A model generated the notes under the pieces. It worked only from the letters and a program-made list of their open reading frames with translations. It had not been told where the DNA came from and did not search any database. DNA of 64,000 nucleotides, taken from contig NZ_JABCSC020000002.1 in NCBI RefSeq assembly GCF_012972705.2, positions 558,001 through 622,000 on the forward strand. The letters run 5' to 3'. The stretch is from Uliginosibacterium aquaticum. GTDB lineage: Bacteria; Pseudomonadota; Gammaproteobacteria; Burkholderiales; Rhodocyclaceae. A program made the translations under genes and the position numbers. This document shows, one piece after another, positions 48,494 to 59,500 of this stretch; the stretch's first letter is position 1, and every line of letters begins with the position of its first letter.

Positions 48494-49230
48494 ACCTCTA
48501 TGACCCACGCCGCCAGCATCGCATCCTGGATATGATGGCCCTGATGCGTCCGCTGGCGATGCGCAGCCAAGGCAAGGTCCGCCTCGGCAATGACTATGAC
48601 GGTGGCTACGTGGTGCCAAGCCAGGCACTGAACTGTGATGCCGTCGTTTCGATCGGTGTGGGGCCGGATGTGAGCTTCGATCTGGCGCTGGCCCAACGCG
48701 GAGCGAAGGTAATCCAGTTCGATCACACGGTTGCAAAGCTGCCGGTCGAGCACCCATTTTTCCGTTTCTTTCGCAAGGGCTGGGGGCCACGCACGGAAGG
48801 AGATTTTCTGTCCCTGCAGGACATCTGCGCTCAATTTGAAGGGACACCACAACACCCTCTCTTCAAATTCGACATCGAAGGCGGTGAATACGAGATCTTC
48901 GAGCAATTGAATCCGGACGCCCTGCTGCCCTTCGAGGTGATCTGCTGCGAGCTGCATGATTTCAACAAGCTTGCCGACCCGCTGTTCTTCAGCCGCGTCA
49001 AGCATCTGCTTGAATGCTTGGGCAAGCACCATGCGCCGATTCATCTGCACGCCAACAACTACAAGGGCTTCGTGATGGTGGAAGGCGTGCCGATCCCCGA
49101 GGTACTGGAACTGAGCTACCTGCGCCGTGATCTGGATGGCTTTGCCGGTTATTCCCGCGAGCCCATCCCCGGCCCGCTGGATCGCCCCAACCACCCTTTC
49201 CAGGCCGACCTGTGCCTGAATCCCTTCTGA
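48490..49230 (+). CDS. FkbM-like methyltransferase (first copy)
   Basis: 246 aa. The Rossmann-type SAM fold shows VVSIGVGPDVSFDLALAQRGAKVIQFDHT in the motif I region and FKFDIEGGEYEIFEQL, which matches the FkbM family kIDvEG[YA]E motif. The N-terminal LGNDYDGGYVVP is common in FkbM-like proteins linked to glycan clusters. It would methylate sugar hydroxyls. The ATG overlaps the glycosyltransferase stop by 4 bases. Confidence 0.8.
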   Translation: MNLYDPRRQHRILDMMALMRPLAMRSQGKVRLGNDYDGGYVVPSQALNCDAVVSIGVGPDVSFDLALAQRGAKVIQFDHTVAKLPVEHPFFRFFRKGWGPRTEGDFLSLQDICAQFEGTPQHPLFKFDIEGGEYEIFEQLNPDALLPFEVICCELHDFNKLADPLFFSRVKHLLECLGKHHAPIHLHANNYKGFVMVEGVPIPEVLELSYLRRDLDGFAGYSREPIPGPLDRPNHPFQADLCLNPF

Positions 49231-49259
49231 CCCCTTCAAGTGTGCACGGAGCCCCGAAC

Positions 49260-49916
49260 ATGGCCAATGAACACGAAGTTCTCAAGCTGCTCAATCCGGG
49301 CGATCTGGTATTCGATATCGGTGCCAATCTGGGTGACAAGGCGGCGGTCTTTCTGGCTCACAAGGCACGCGTGGTCTGCGTGGAGCCGCAGCCCGAAATG
49401 GCGGCCCGGTTGCGCCAGCGCTTCGGCGGCCAGCTTGATGCGGCCGTCGTCGAAAAAGCCCTCGGCGAGCTGCCCGGGCGAATGACGATGAATATCTGCT
49501 CCAAATCCCCGGTACTGAGCACGCTAGCCGAACACTGGAAGACCGGCCGTTTTGCCAATGTCGTGTGGGACAAGACCGCCGAAGTCGAAATCTCCACGCT
49601 CGACGCTCTGGTTGCCGAGTACGGCGTGCCGCGCTACTGCAAGATCGACGTGGAAGGCTACGAGAGCAACGTCGTCCAGGGCTTGAACTCGAAAATCGGC
49701 ATCCTCTCTTTCGAATTCACGGCGGAGTTCATGCCGCGCTCGATGGAAGTGATCGAGCGCCTGATCTGCCTGGGCTACAAGGAGTTCAATCTCTCACTCG
49801 GAGAGCAAGAAAACTTCCAGTTCCAGCAATGGCTGCCCTTCTATCAGCTGATTCAGATCCTGTGTAACAGTGCCTCAAGCGAAAGTCTGCTGTGGGGTGA
49901 CGTGTACGCGCGCTGA
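49260..49916 (+). CDS. FkbM family methyltransferase (second copy)
   Basis: 218 aa. Motif I is LVFDIGANLGDKAAVFLAHKARVVCVEPQPEMAARLRQRF, and the FkbM hallmark YCKIDVEGYESNVVQGL is present. An O-methyltransferase for a sugar or a small acceptor is likely. ATG 49260 is chosen to start shortly before motif I; an upstream ATG at 49212 would overlap the previous gene. It ends 39 bases before the convergent fusion gene. Confidence 0.88.
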   Translation: MANEHEVLKLLNPGDLVFDIGANLGDKAAVFLAHKARVVCVEPQPEMAARLRQRFGGQLDAAVVEKALGELPGRMTMNICSKSPVLSTLAEHWKTGRFANVVWDKTAEVEISTLDALVAEYGVPRYCKIDVEGYESNVVQGLNSKIGILSFEFTAEFMPRSMEVIERLICLGYKEFNLSLGEQENFQFQQWLPFYQLIQILCNSASSESLLWGDVYAR

Positions 49917-49955
49917 GGCAGATCAGGGCGCGCCTCGGCGCCCTGCCCGCGCCCC

Positions 49956-51644
49956 TCACAAACCGAGCAGACTCTTGCGGATGAAGAGCGCGTCGCCGGT
50001 ATGGCCGGGGCCGAAATACACGTTGTTCAGGGTGAAACCCATTACATCGAGCCAGGCACACACGCTCTGAAAGGAAGCCTGCTTCTCGTAGAGCTCGCCG
50101 CGCATCACTTCGGTGAAGATGTAGTTGATCTGCCTCAGCGTCTGCGGCGCACCGACCATGATCCGGAGCTCGGCGCCCTGAGTGTCCATGTAGAGCGTAT
50201 CGAGCTTGTCCAGCGTCTCACTGTGACCGGACTCACACACGAAGGCCATGACTTCGTCCAGGGTGTGGGAGACGAGTTCGACGCTGGTGGGGAATTTCAC
50301 ATAATCGAAGACCTGCAGATGCTGCGCCGGCTTGAGGATGCTGCTGCTCATGCCGCCATTGCTGGCGACATGAAAGGTATGCGTCTGCCCGCTCGTGTCG
50401 GCACACAGCGCCTGCATCGCCACATAGCCTGGAATCTTTCGACAGACGCTCGCCAGGTGAGCAAAAGGCTCCGCCAGGGGCTCAATGAAGAGGCCCGCGC
50501 GAATGCCGTTCTCGAGAAAATACTGCATCTCCTGACCATAGCTGGCTCCCACCTGCAGAATGCCGGCAGGGGCAGGCAGGCCCAGTGCCCGGATCGTATC
50601 GAACAAGGGCAGGCTCATCTTGTAGGCCTGCGCCGGCACAATGCTTGCGGCCGCCGCCTGCGGCACAACCGGCGCAGTAGCCACGTCAGCGCGTGCCGCC
50701 TGCAGCAGCAAGGCGGTGCTCAGAAAGGTACTGCCCGAAGTGCGCACCACTTTTGAATGCGAAAGGATCAGGAGATCCACCACCGCATCAATCACGCTGG
50801 CGGCACTGCGATTAATGTTGCCGTGATAGATGCGACCACTGCAGTCCTGAGTCGGATCCATCCAGTCGCCCGGATTAAGCTTTTCCACATAAGCCTGTTT
50901 GGCATGCACGGCCACATTGGCGAGGCTGGCAAAACGCTGCTCGACACCGGCATCGTCCGAACAGACGAAGAAGCGCCGATCCGGCAAGGATTTGACGAGA
51001 TTGAAGAGATTCTCGTCGTCCGCCGCATTGGCGCCGAAATCAGTCTTGCGGATCTGCAGACCAAAGAACTCGCCCTGCAAACCTTTTGCAACCAGGAAAG
51101 CCTCCGCTCGGCGCTGGATTTCCGGACGGACCTGCAAGGCACGCACCTGAGCCAGCACCTCGTCCGGCGGCAGGCAGGCCGGAATCAAGGGGGTGTAGAG
51201 AAACACCGGTTTGTCATCGCCGCCCACACAGGCCAGCAGCTCGCTTTCCTGCTCAAAGCCCAGCGGCGAGCGGAAGCTCACGCCCTGCTGCAGGTGATCC
51301 TCGGTCATCAGATACTGGTACTCGCCCTTCTCGGCCACGAAGCTCACCAGCTCGCGCTCGATCACCGTCAGCGGGCTATCAAAGAGTTCGCCAAAGCGCG
51401 CCCCACACCAGTTGTTGACCGGCCATACCACCTCCAGCGGCAAATCCGCCCGGCGAGCCAGGATCAGGCCGGTGACCAGCGCATTGAAGCGATTGCCAAA
51501 ACCGCCATCGCAGTAGCAGACCAGGCGCCGCGCCGGGATGGCAGGCGCGGGCGCAGCGACACTCGATGCGGACGCTGCAGACGGTTCGGCAGGCATGGCG
51601 TCAGCGCTGCGGAACAGGCGCCCCCAGGGCAGGCTAATTTTCAT
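49956..51644 (-). CDS. Fusion of NodZ-like glycosyltransferase and FkbM methyltransferase
   Basis: 562 aa. After an Ala/Ser/Pro-rich start (17-37), residues 40-320 look like a fucosyltransferase-fold domain: CDGGFGNRFNALVTGLILARR, FFGLQIRKTDF (basic motif for GDP-sugar in NodZ-like enzymes) and SKVVRTSGSTFLSTALLLQA. Residues 340-562 form an FkbM methyltransferase (GILQVGASYGQEMQYFLENG, LYMDTQGAELRIMVGAP, NYIFTEVMRGELYE). One chain could thus add and cap a sugar. The ATG overlaps the end of the GT41 gene by 11 bases. The first-domain assignment is by motif likeness only. Confidence 0.72.
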   Translation of the reverse strand: MKISLPWGRLFRSADAMPAEPSAASASSVAAPAPAIPARRLVCYCDGGFGNRFNALVTGLILARRADLPLEVVWPVNNWCGARFGELFDSPLTVIERELVSFVAEKGEYQYLMTEDHLQQGVSFRSPLGFEQESELLACVGGDDKPVFLYTPLIPACLPPDEVLAQVRALQVRPEIQRRAEAFLVAKGLQGEFFGLQIRKTDFGANAADDENLFNLVKSLPDRRFFVCSDDAGVEQRFASLANVAVHAKQAYVEKLNPGDWMDPTQDCSGRIYHGNINRSAASVIDAVVDLLILSHSKVVRTSGSTFLSTALLLQAARADVATAPVVPQAAAASIVPAQAYKMSLPLFDTIRALGLPAPAGILQVGASYGQEMQYFLENGIRAGLFIEPLAEPFAHLASVCRKIPGYVAMQALCADTSGQTHTFHVASNGGMSSSILKPAQHLQVFDYVKFPTSVELVSHTLDEVMAFVCESGHSETLDKLDTLYMDTQGAELRIMVGAPQTLRQINYIFTEVMRGELYEKQASFQSVCAWLDVMGFTLNNVYFGPGHTGDALFIRKSLLGL

Positions 51645-53448
51645 GATGGATCAATCTCCGGAAATGCTGCTCAAGGTGGCGTACGAAGCGCGGGCTGTCG
51701 AACAAGGGACCATGTTCGCGCTGCTGCAGCAGGTGTTCGTGCAGGCGTCGACAGGTGGTCGGGTCGTTGGCCAGTTCGATGGCCTTGCGCTCGTAGGCGG
51801 GAAAATCCGCACAGATCAGCTCGGGCAAGCCTGCTGCGGTGAGCAAGGCGCCGGCCATGCGCGAGGCAAAGGTCCGCCCGGGGCACGTCAGCACCGGCAA
51901 GCCCGCCCACAACGCATCGTTGGCAGTGGTGCCGGCATTGAAGGGAAATGTGTCGAGGAACAAGTCAGCGGCCATGTAGCGCGCAAGGTAAGCCTCGGGT
52001 GCGACACGCGGCGCAAAGATCAGACGGGCCGGATTGATGCCGTGTGCCAGCGCCTCACGGCGCAGTTTGGCCTCGGCCCACGGATTGTCCGAGAGCAGCC
52101 ACAGCACCCCATGCGGCACCTGCTGCAGGATGCGCATCCAGACCTCGAACACGGCCGGTGTGAATTTGTAATTGTTGTTGAAGGAGCAGAACACGAAAGC
52201 ATCCACCGGCAGGCCGCAGCTCTCACGGCTCGGCGGCGGCAGGCAGAGCCGCTTGCGGTCACTGACCTGATAGATGTCCGGCATGTACAGCGGCTTTTCG
52301 GAGTAGAACGGAGTGCTTTCCTCCGGGATGAGAAAGCGATCAGCAATCACGTAATCGATCGATGGCAGCCCTGTGGTGGCCGGCAGGCCCAGATAGGTGA
52401 TCTGAACCGGTGCCGGACGATATGCCAGCATGTTGGCGCGCGCACCGAGCGTCTGCCCGTGCAGGTCGATGAGTATGTCTATTTCATGCTCTCGAATCAG
52501 GCGGGCAGCAGCTTCGTCATCCAGCGTATCGATACGGATGAAATGATCGAAAGCCTTGGCGATACGCTGGCGAATCGGCGAAGCATCCTCGCGCGTCCAG
52601 CAAAAGCCGTAGACCTCGAAGTGCTCACGATCATGCAATTCAAATAACTCGACCGTCAGCATCGCTACCGGGTGAAGACAGAAGTCCGACGAGCAGTAGG
52701 CCACGCGAATCTTGTCATGTGCATAGCGGCTGCCATCCGTAAGCGGAGGCGGTAGCGGCGCGAGTTTCTTGCGCACATAGTTGCGCGCAGCCTCCAGCTG
52801 GGCCTGCGGATCATCGCTCTGACTGAGCATGGCCAGCGCCGAGGTATTCGCACGCATGGCTTCAAGACTCACACCAGGGATCGCTGAATACACCGGCCAG
52901 GCACACTGCCGTGCCCGAATGAAGACCCAGTGGTGCAGCACATCAGGCTGATCGGGTTTGAGTTGAAGGCTGCGTGTGAGGCAATCATGTGCCTCGCCGT
53001 ACTGCTTGGCAGCATCCTGCACCCGCCCGATATTATTCAGCGCCGAGATCAGCATCTCGCGCTGCTCAGGGTCCTCCTGGTTCACATTGACCGTCACCCA
53101 ACGCCACATCTCCAGTGCATCCGCGATGTGCCCAAGCCGCTCCTGCACGATACCCAGATTGAATCGTGGCTGGATGAATCCGGCATCCAGCTCTGCCGCC
53201 TTCTGATAGGCGGCCTGGGCAGGCTCCAGATCGCCCGCATTGAGCAAGGCGGACCCCAGATTGAAGTAGACGTATTGCTGACGATCGGAATGATTGCGCT
53301 GCAGCCAGGTCTGGTACAGCACGGCCGAGAGTGGAAACAGGCCTTGCGCATCAAGACCCGCAGCAGCATTGAAGAGCTGCAGCAGATCAAGCTGACCCTG
53401 CCAGGCACGCAGCAGCACACTCCCGAAATCTGTTCCAGACTCAGCCAC
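51634..53448 (-). CDS. GT41 SPINDLY/O-GlcNAc-transferase-like protein with TPR domain
   Basis: 604 aa. TPR repeats occupy about residues 40-175 (YFNLGSALLNAGDLEPAQAAYQKAAELDAG and following). The catalytic region (about 245-595) follows the O-GlcNAc transferase pattern closely: SSDFCLHPVAML (H259), HGQTLGARANMLAYRPAPVQ, TYLGLPATTGLPSIDYVIAD, CSFNNNYKFTP (K428), and NAGTTANDALWAGLPVLTCPGRTFASR. The enzyme should glycosylate Ser/Thr or Asn of proteins in the cytosol. It starts 98 bases downstream of the giant Ser/Thr-rich repeat gene on the same strand, which makes that protein its probable substrate (inference; HMW1C with its adhesin is the precedent). Confidence 0.9.
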   Translation of the reverse strand: MAESGTDFGSVLLRAWQGQLDLLQLFNAAAGLDAQGLFPLSAVLYQTWLQRNHSDRQQYVYFNLGSALLNAGDLEPAQAAYQKAAELDAGFIQPRFNLGIVQERLGHIADALEMWRWVTVNVNQEDPEQREMLISALNNIGRVQDAAKQYGEAHDCLTRSLQLKPDQPDVLHHWVFIRARQCAWPVYSAIPGVSLEAMRANTSALAMLSQSDDPQAQLEAARNYVRKKLAPLPPPLTDGSRYAHDKIRVAYCSSDFCLHPVAMLTVELFELHDREHFEVYGFCWTREDASPIRQRIAKAFDHFIRIDTLDDEAAARLIREHEIDILIDLHGQTLGARANMLAYRPAPVQITYLGLPATTGLPSIDYVIADRFLIPEESTPFYSEKPLYMPDIYQVSDRKRLCLPPPSRESCGLPVDAFVFCSFNNNYKFTPAVFEVWMRILQQVPHGVLWLLSDNPWAEAKLRREALAHGINPARLIFAPRVAPEAYLARYMAADLFLDTFPFNAGTTANDALWAGLPVLTCPGRTFASRMAGALLTAAGLPELICADFPAYERKAIELANDPTTCRRLHEHLLQQREHGPLFDSPRFVRHLEQHFRRLIHHEN

Positions 53449-53498
53449 GGCTACATCCTTTCACGGGTAGCCTGCAGATTAATGCCTCCCGGCCTGCT

Positions 53499-53526
53499 CC
53501 CGAAACCGGAATAAACCGGTTTCGGG
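53499..53526 (-). terminator. Hairpin between the giant repeat gene and the GT41 gene
   Basis: An 11-bp perfect stem (arms 53499-53509 and 53516-53526) with loop AATAAA, 21 bases after the giant gene's stop. No T-run follows on the minus strand. It is more likely an mRNA 3' stabiliser or partial terminator that lowers expression of the downstream enzymes. Confidence 0.6.
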
Positions 53527-53546
53527 GTGCCAAATCAGATCATTAC

Positions 53547-56500
53547 TCAGGAATCCAGGGCGGATATCTGAGCCGTAGTCAGGGCGGCGCGCTGGGTTTC
53601 GGTCACTGCGGCGGCCTGCGATGCAGTGAGTGCGGTCAGCTGATCCGTATTCAGTGCGCTGATCTGACCTTCGGTCAGGTTCTGGATCTGCGTAGTACTG
53701 AAGGCCTGCAGCTGGCTGTCGGCCAGATTGGTAATCTGAGTCGTGCTCATCTGCATGAGATCCACCACCTCGATCGCCTGGATCTGGCTGTTGCCAAATG
53801 CTGCGAGTTGAGAAGTCGTCAGACCAGTGATCTGCGTAGCCGTGAGCTGTGCGACTTGCGTCGTGCTCAAAGCGCCAGCCCACGTCGTGGAGAGCGCACC
53901 GATCTGCTGGCTGCTCAGCGCCACGAGCTGGCTGGAATTCAGCGCCGTTTCCTGATCGTTGCTCAGCGCATCGATCTGGGCGGTGGTGAGCGAGACCAGA
54001 TCCGTCGGGTCGATCGCAGTAACCTGACTGGTCGTCAGCGAAGAGATCTGTGCGGTACTCAATGCCCCCACCTGAGCCGCTGTGAGCGACTGGATCTGGC
54101 TGGTCGTCAGTGCCGCGAGCTGGCCAGCGGCGGAGGTCGTGAGTGCCGCGATCTGCGTGGTGCTCAGAGACTGGATCTGGATCGCCGTCAGGGCCTGCAC
54201 ATCGCCGGTTTCGATCGCGGCAAACTGCGCCGAGGTCAGTGCTCCGAGCTGGTCTGCCGTCAGCGACTGGATCTGGCTCGTGTTCAGCGCCGCAATCTGG
54301 GTCGAAGTCAGCACCTGGGTCTGTGCAGTACTCAGGTTGGTGATCTGCAGCGCGGTCAGCGCCTGGATCTGCGAGGAAGTGAGCTGTTGCAGATCGCTGG
54401 TTTCGAACGCACCCAGTTGAGCCACCGTCAGCGAACTGACCTGCGTGGTGTTCAACCCGGAGATCTGGGCCGTGGTCAGCGCGGCAATCTGTGCTGTGGA
54501 GAGGCTGCGCACCTGTGCCGTTGTCATGGCGGCCAGATCGGAAGTTTCGAAGGCTGCGATCTGATCGGAACTCAAAGCGCCAAGCTGCTCTGCGGTGAGC
54601 GCCTGGACCTGGGTGGTCGTCAGCGCCTGGATCTGAGCGGAAGTCAGCGCACGGGTCTGAGCCGTGCCCAACGCCTGGATCTGGTTGCCACTCAATACGG
54701 AGAGATCGTCCGTCGCCAGTGCGGCGACCTGAGCACTGCTCATGGCGGCGAGCTGCTCGATGGTCAGCGCCTGAGCCTGGGTACTCGTCAGGGCCACGAT
54801 CTGGGCCGAATCCAGTACCTGGATCTGGGCAGTGGTCATGCCAAGGGTCTGAGCGCTGGTCAGTGCGGCCAGCTGGGTGGTTCCCAGCGCATCCGCCCAG
54901 TCGCCGGACAGTGCGCCAATCTGAACGCTGGAGAGCACGGCTACCTGGGCGCTGGTCAGCGCCACTTCCTGCGCACTGCTCAGCGCGGTCATCTGGGCGG
55001 CGCCCAATACCGCGATGTCCCTGGTCTCCACGGCCACCAGTTGCGTGGTGGTCAGCGCAGCCACTTGCGCCGTTGTAAGCGCGGCGGCCTGGGTCGTTGT
55101 CAGCGCCTCGATCTGCGTGGTCTTCAAGGCCTGCACCTGGCCAGTGCCCAGCGCCTGGATCTGCGCGGAACTCAACGCCTGGAACTGGCTGGTATCGAGT
55201 GCGACGAGGTCGGAGGTTTCGATGGCGCCAATCTGGGCCGCTGTGAGGCTGGACACCTGGCTGGTCAGCAGCGCGGCAGCTTGTGTCGTGCCCAAGGCAA
55301 CAACCTGCGCCGTGCTCAGCGCCTGGATCTGGCTGGAGCCCAGTTGTGTCAGGTCGGCCGTCTGCATTGCCGCCACCTGAGCCGTCGTCATGCTGCCAAC
55401 CTGAGTCGCGGTCATCGCGCCAGCCTGAGCCGTTGTCATGGCCTCTACCTGAGCGGTGCTCAGGCCCTGGACCTGTGCCGAGCTCAATGCGGCGAAGTCC
55501 GCCGTTTCAATGGCCTGGAGCTGAGCCGTGGTGAAGGCCGACACATCGGCGACCTCCATTGCGCGAACCTGTGCAGTGGTCAGTGCGGCAATCTGATCCG
55601 TCCTCAAGCCCTGGGCCTGAGTGGTGCTCAAGGCCTGGATCTGGGCACTGGTCAGCCCAGAAACCTGATCCGTGGTGAAGCTTCTGACCTGGCCTACGCC
55701 CAGTGCTTCCAGATCACGGGTCTCGATGGCCACCAGTTGGGTAGAGCTCAGGGCCGCAATCTGCGCCCCAGTCAGCGCCTTGACCTGATCGGTACTCAGG
55801 GACTGGATCTGGGCCGTAGTAAGGCCAGCAATCTGCTCAGCCGAGAGATTGCGGATCTGTGTGGTGCTCAGCAGCGCCAGATCAGAGGTTTCAAGTGCCC
55901 CAACCTGAGCGGAACTCAAGGCGCCCAACTGCTCAGCCGTCAGCGCTTGAACCTGTGTGCTGCTCAAGGCAACGATCTGCCGGGTATCCAGCGCACCAAT
56001 CTGATCAGCATTCAGGGTGACCAGATCACGCGTTTCCAGCGCGCGCACCTGAGCGCTGCTCAGGGCTGCAATCTGGGCTGTCGTCAAGGCTGTCGCCTGG
56101 GCCGTCGTCAAACCGGCGATCTGTGCGGTGGAGAATGCGGCAAGCTGCGCGGTACTCATGGCAGCAAGGTCATTGAGCTCCAGTGCAGCAATCTGGCTGG
56201 TGCCCATGGCCTGGATCTGGGCGCTGCTCAAAGCAGCAACCTGGGTTTCTTCCAGACCCACAACCTGCAAGGTCGTCAGGGCAGCCACCTGGGCCGTCGA
56301 CAACCTGGAAATCTGCGTGCTGCTCACCGCAGCCAGATCATCCGCCTCGACCGAGCGGATCTGATCGGTGCTCAAGGCCGCGACCTGAGCACTCGTCAGG
56401 CTGGCAATCTGGTCTGCACTGAAGTTCCTGATCTGGGTGCTGCTCAGCGCCCCGATGTCTGCCGTTTCAATCGCCACCACCTGATCCGTGGACATGGCAT

Positions 56501-59500
56501 TGATATGCTCGGCACTCAGCGCTCCGATCTGTGCAGAGGAGAGAATGCGGATCTGGCTGGTCGTCAAGGCAGCCACCTGCCCTGCTGCGAGTTGCGACAC
56601 CTGCGTCGTGGTGAGCGCAGCCAGGTCAGCCGTCTCTAGGGCCAGCAGCTGGGCTGTGGTCAGCGCATTGGTCTGGTTGGTCGTCAGCGAAGCAATCTGG
56701 CCGGTCGTCAGTGCGCGAATCTGGGTGCTATCGAGTGCCTGAACCTGGGCACTGGTGAGCCCCTGCAATTCAGTGGTGGTCAGCGACGCAATCTGCTGGG
56801 TGCCCAATGCAGCGACCTGGGTTGTCGTCAAACCAGCCAGCTGAACAGAACTCAGCGCGGCAAGATCACGGGTTTCCATCGCAGCAATCTGGGTGCTTCC
56901 CAGACCCGCCGTCTGCGCAGTGCCCAAGGCAGCGGCCTGGGCCGTAGTCAATGCCTTGATCTGGCTGGTGCTCAGCGCAGCCACCTGGGCCGAGGTCAAG
57001 CCGCGAATCTGCGAGGTCTGGAGTCCTGCCACCTGGGAAGTAGAGAGCGCATTCACCTGCGTAGTCGACAAATTAGCCAGCTGTTCGGTGCTCAGCGCGG
57101 CTACATCTGCCGTTTCGAGCGCTGCAAACTGGGCAGTCGTCAGCGCCGCCAGCTGATCAGAACTCAGCCCGCTCATCTGGGTAGTGGTCAGCGCCTGGAG
57201 TTGAGCGCTGCTCAAGCCCCGTACCTGATCAGTGCTCAGCTGCCCGATCTGGGTAGTGCTGAGCGCAGCAATCTGGGTGCTGCTCAAGCCGCCCAGCTGA
57301 GCCGTCGTCAGGCTGGCCAGTTGTGCGGTGGTCAGATTCGTAAGATCGCCGGTTTCAAAGCCCGTCATCTGGGCCGAACGCAAGGCGGACAGCTGCTCCG
57401 TCGTCATCGAAGTAATCTGGCTGGACGACAAGGCTGCGATCTGACCAGTCGTGAGCGCCTGAATCTGGGCACTCGTCAGGTTGTTCAACTGCTCGGAACT
57501 CAAGGAGGCGATCTGGCTCGTTGCGAGCGTTGCAACCCAGCTTGCAGACAGTGAGCCGATCTGGTCACTCGTCAAAGCGCCCACCTGTTGGCTGGTGAGT
57601 GCACGCTCCTGAGTATTGGTCAGCGCGGCAATCTGCTGCGAACTCATGGCCTGCAGGTCAGCGGTCTCAAGCGCGGCAACCTGAGCCGTACTCAGCCCGG
57701 CAATCTGGCCCGTCGTCAGGGCTGTGATCTGGTCACTGGTAAGCGCCTGCATCTGAGCTGTCGTAAAGCCGCGCACCTTGGTGGCGCTCAAGGCAGCCAG
57801 ATCCCCGGTACCGATGGCCCCGATCTGGGCAGAATCAAGTGCGGCAAGCTGACCCGAACTCATGGCAGACATCTGCGCGCTCGTCAGGGCGCTGACCTGC
57901 TCGGTCGTCATTGCGCGGATCTGTGAGGTGACAAAACCCTGCACCTGGCTCTGGCTCATGGCGCCAAGTTCGTCCACCGTCATGGCGCGAATCTGATCCG
58001 TGCGCAGTGAGCCCACCTGTGCGGCACTCAAGGCCGTGATCTGGGAAGAGTCCAGCCCGGAGAACTGATCCGTCGTCAGTACGTTCAGCTGCGCAGTTGT
58101 CATGCTGCGGATCTGCACCCGGCTCATCGCCGAGAGATCCTCGGAGTTGAGTGCTGCAATCTGATCCGTCTTCAAGGCGCTGATCTGAGCGGCACCAAGA
58201 CCTGCGACCTGAGCTGAGGTCAGTGAAGCCACCTGATCAGTCGAGAGCTGGCGCAACTGCGCCGTCGTCAGGCTCCGCAACTGCGTGGCATTCATGACCG
58301 AAAGATCGGCGGTTTCGAGGCCAGCCAGCTGCGCCGAGCTCAGCACGCTGATCTGCTCTTCATTCAGCCCAGTGATCTGGCTGGTCGTCAATGCGGCCAG
58401 CTGGGTTGCACTCATTGCCTTGAACTGTGCGGTCGTCAAGGACGTCAGATCATCGGTCGCCAGAGCTGCGACCTGGGTAGTCGAAAAAGAGCTGATCTGC
58501 TTGGCACTCATGGCCCTGAACTGATCGGTCGTCAGTGACTCGATCTGATCGGACGTGAGCCCAGCCAGCTGAGTAGTGGTCAAACCCTGAATCTGATTGG
58601 TCTTTAACGCTACCAGCTGGTCCGTCCCCAGCGCGCTGAGTTGGTCAGAATTCAGCCCGGCAAGCTGGGTTGCAGACAACAAACGCAGATCGCTTGTTTC
58701 AATTGCAGCGATCTGACTCGAATTGAGCCCTCCCAGCTGGGCCGCCGAAAGGTTGCTGAACTGGGCTGTCGTCAGGCTCTGAATCTGCTCAGTTGAGAAG
58801 CCCGCAAATTGCGAAGCATCCAGGCCCTTGATCTGAAGGGCGGTCAGACTCTGAATCTGGGTCGAACTCAAAGCGCTCAGCTGATCCGTCGAGAGCCTCT
58901 GGATCTGCGTTGCCGTCAGGGCAACCAGATCACGTGTCTCGATCGCACTGACCTGCCCCGTGCTCAGCCCCGACAATTGGGAGGTGGTCAAACCAGCGAT
59001 CTGCATGGCCGTGAAGGCCACGATCTGACTCGTGGTCAGGGTGCCGACCTGGCCGGCATCCCATCCGCGCAATTGCGTAGCGCTCAGCATCGAGAAATCG
59101 CGGGTTTCCATCGCCACGATCTGATCGGATGACATGGCAGAAACCTGGGTCGCAGACAGACTCTGTACCTGCACCGAGTTCAGTGCTTCGATCTGGCCCG
59201 TCGTCAACGCCTGGATATGGCTGCTCGTCAGCCCCTTGATCTGCGCGCCTGAAAGGGCCGCAAACTGCTGTGTGCCGAGGGCAGACACCTGCTCATTGGT
59301 CAGACTTGCAATCTGCGTGGCAGACAGGGCGGCCAGATCCCGCGTTTCCAGCGCCGCGATCTGGGCGCTGCTCAAAGCACGTACCTGGGCGGAACTCAAT
59401 GCGGCAACCTGGGTAGCCTGCAAGGCCTGGATCTGTGTGGTGCTCAGCGCAGCGAGCTGATCCGTTTTCAAACTGCTGATCTGGGTTGCAAGCAGCGCGG

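Noticed and set aside
53808-56639. Long plus-strand open frame (943 codons) opposite the giant repeat gene
   Set aside because: It is the reverse reading of the tandem repeat; its Arg/Cys/His-rich composition and lack of a ribosome-binding site show it is a by-product of the biased codons on the coding strand.
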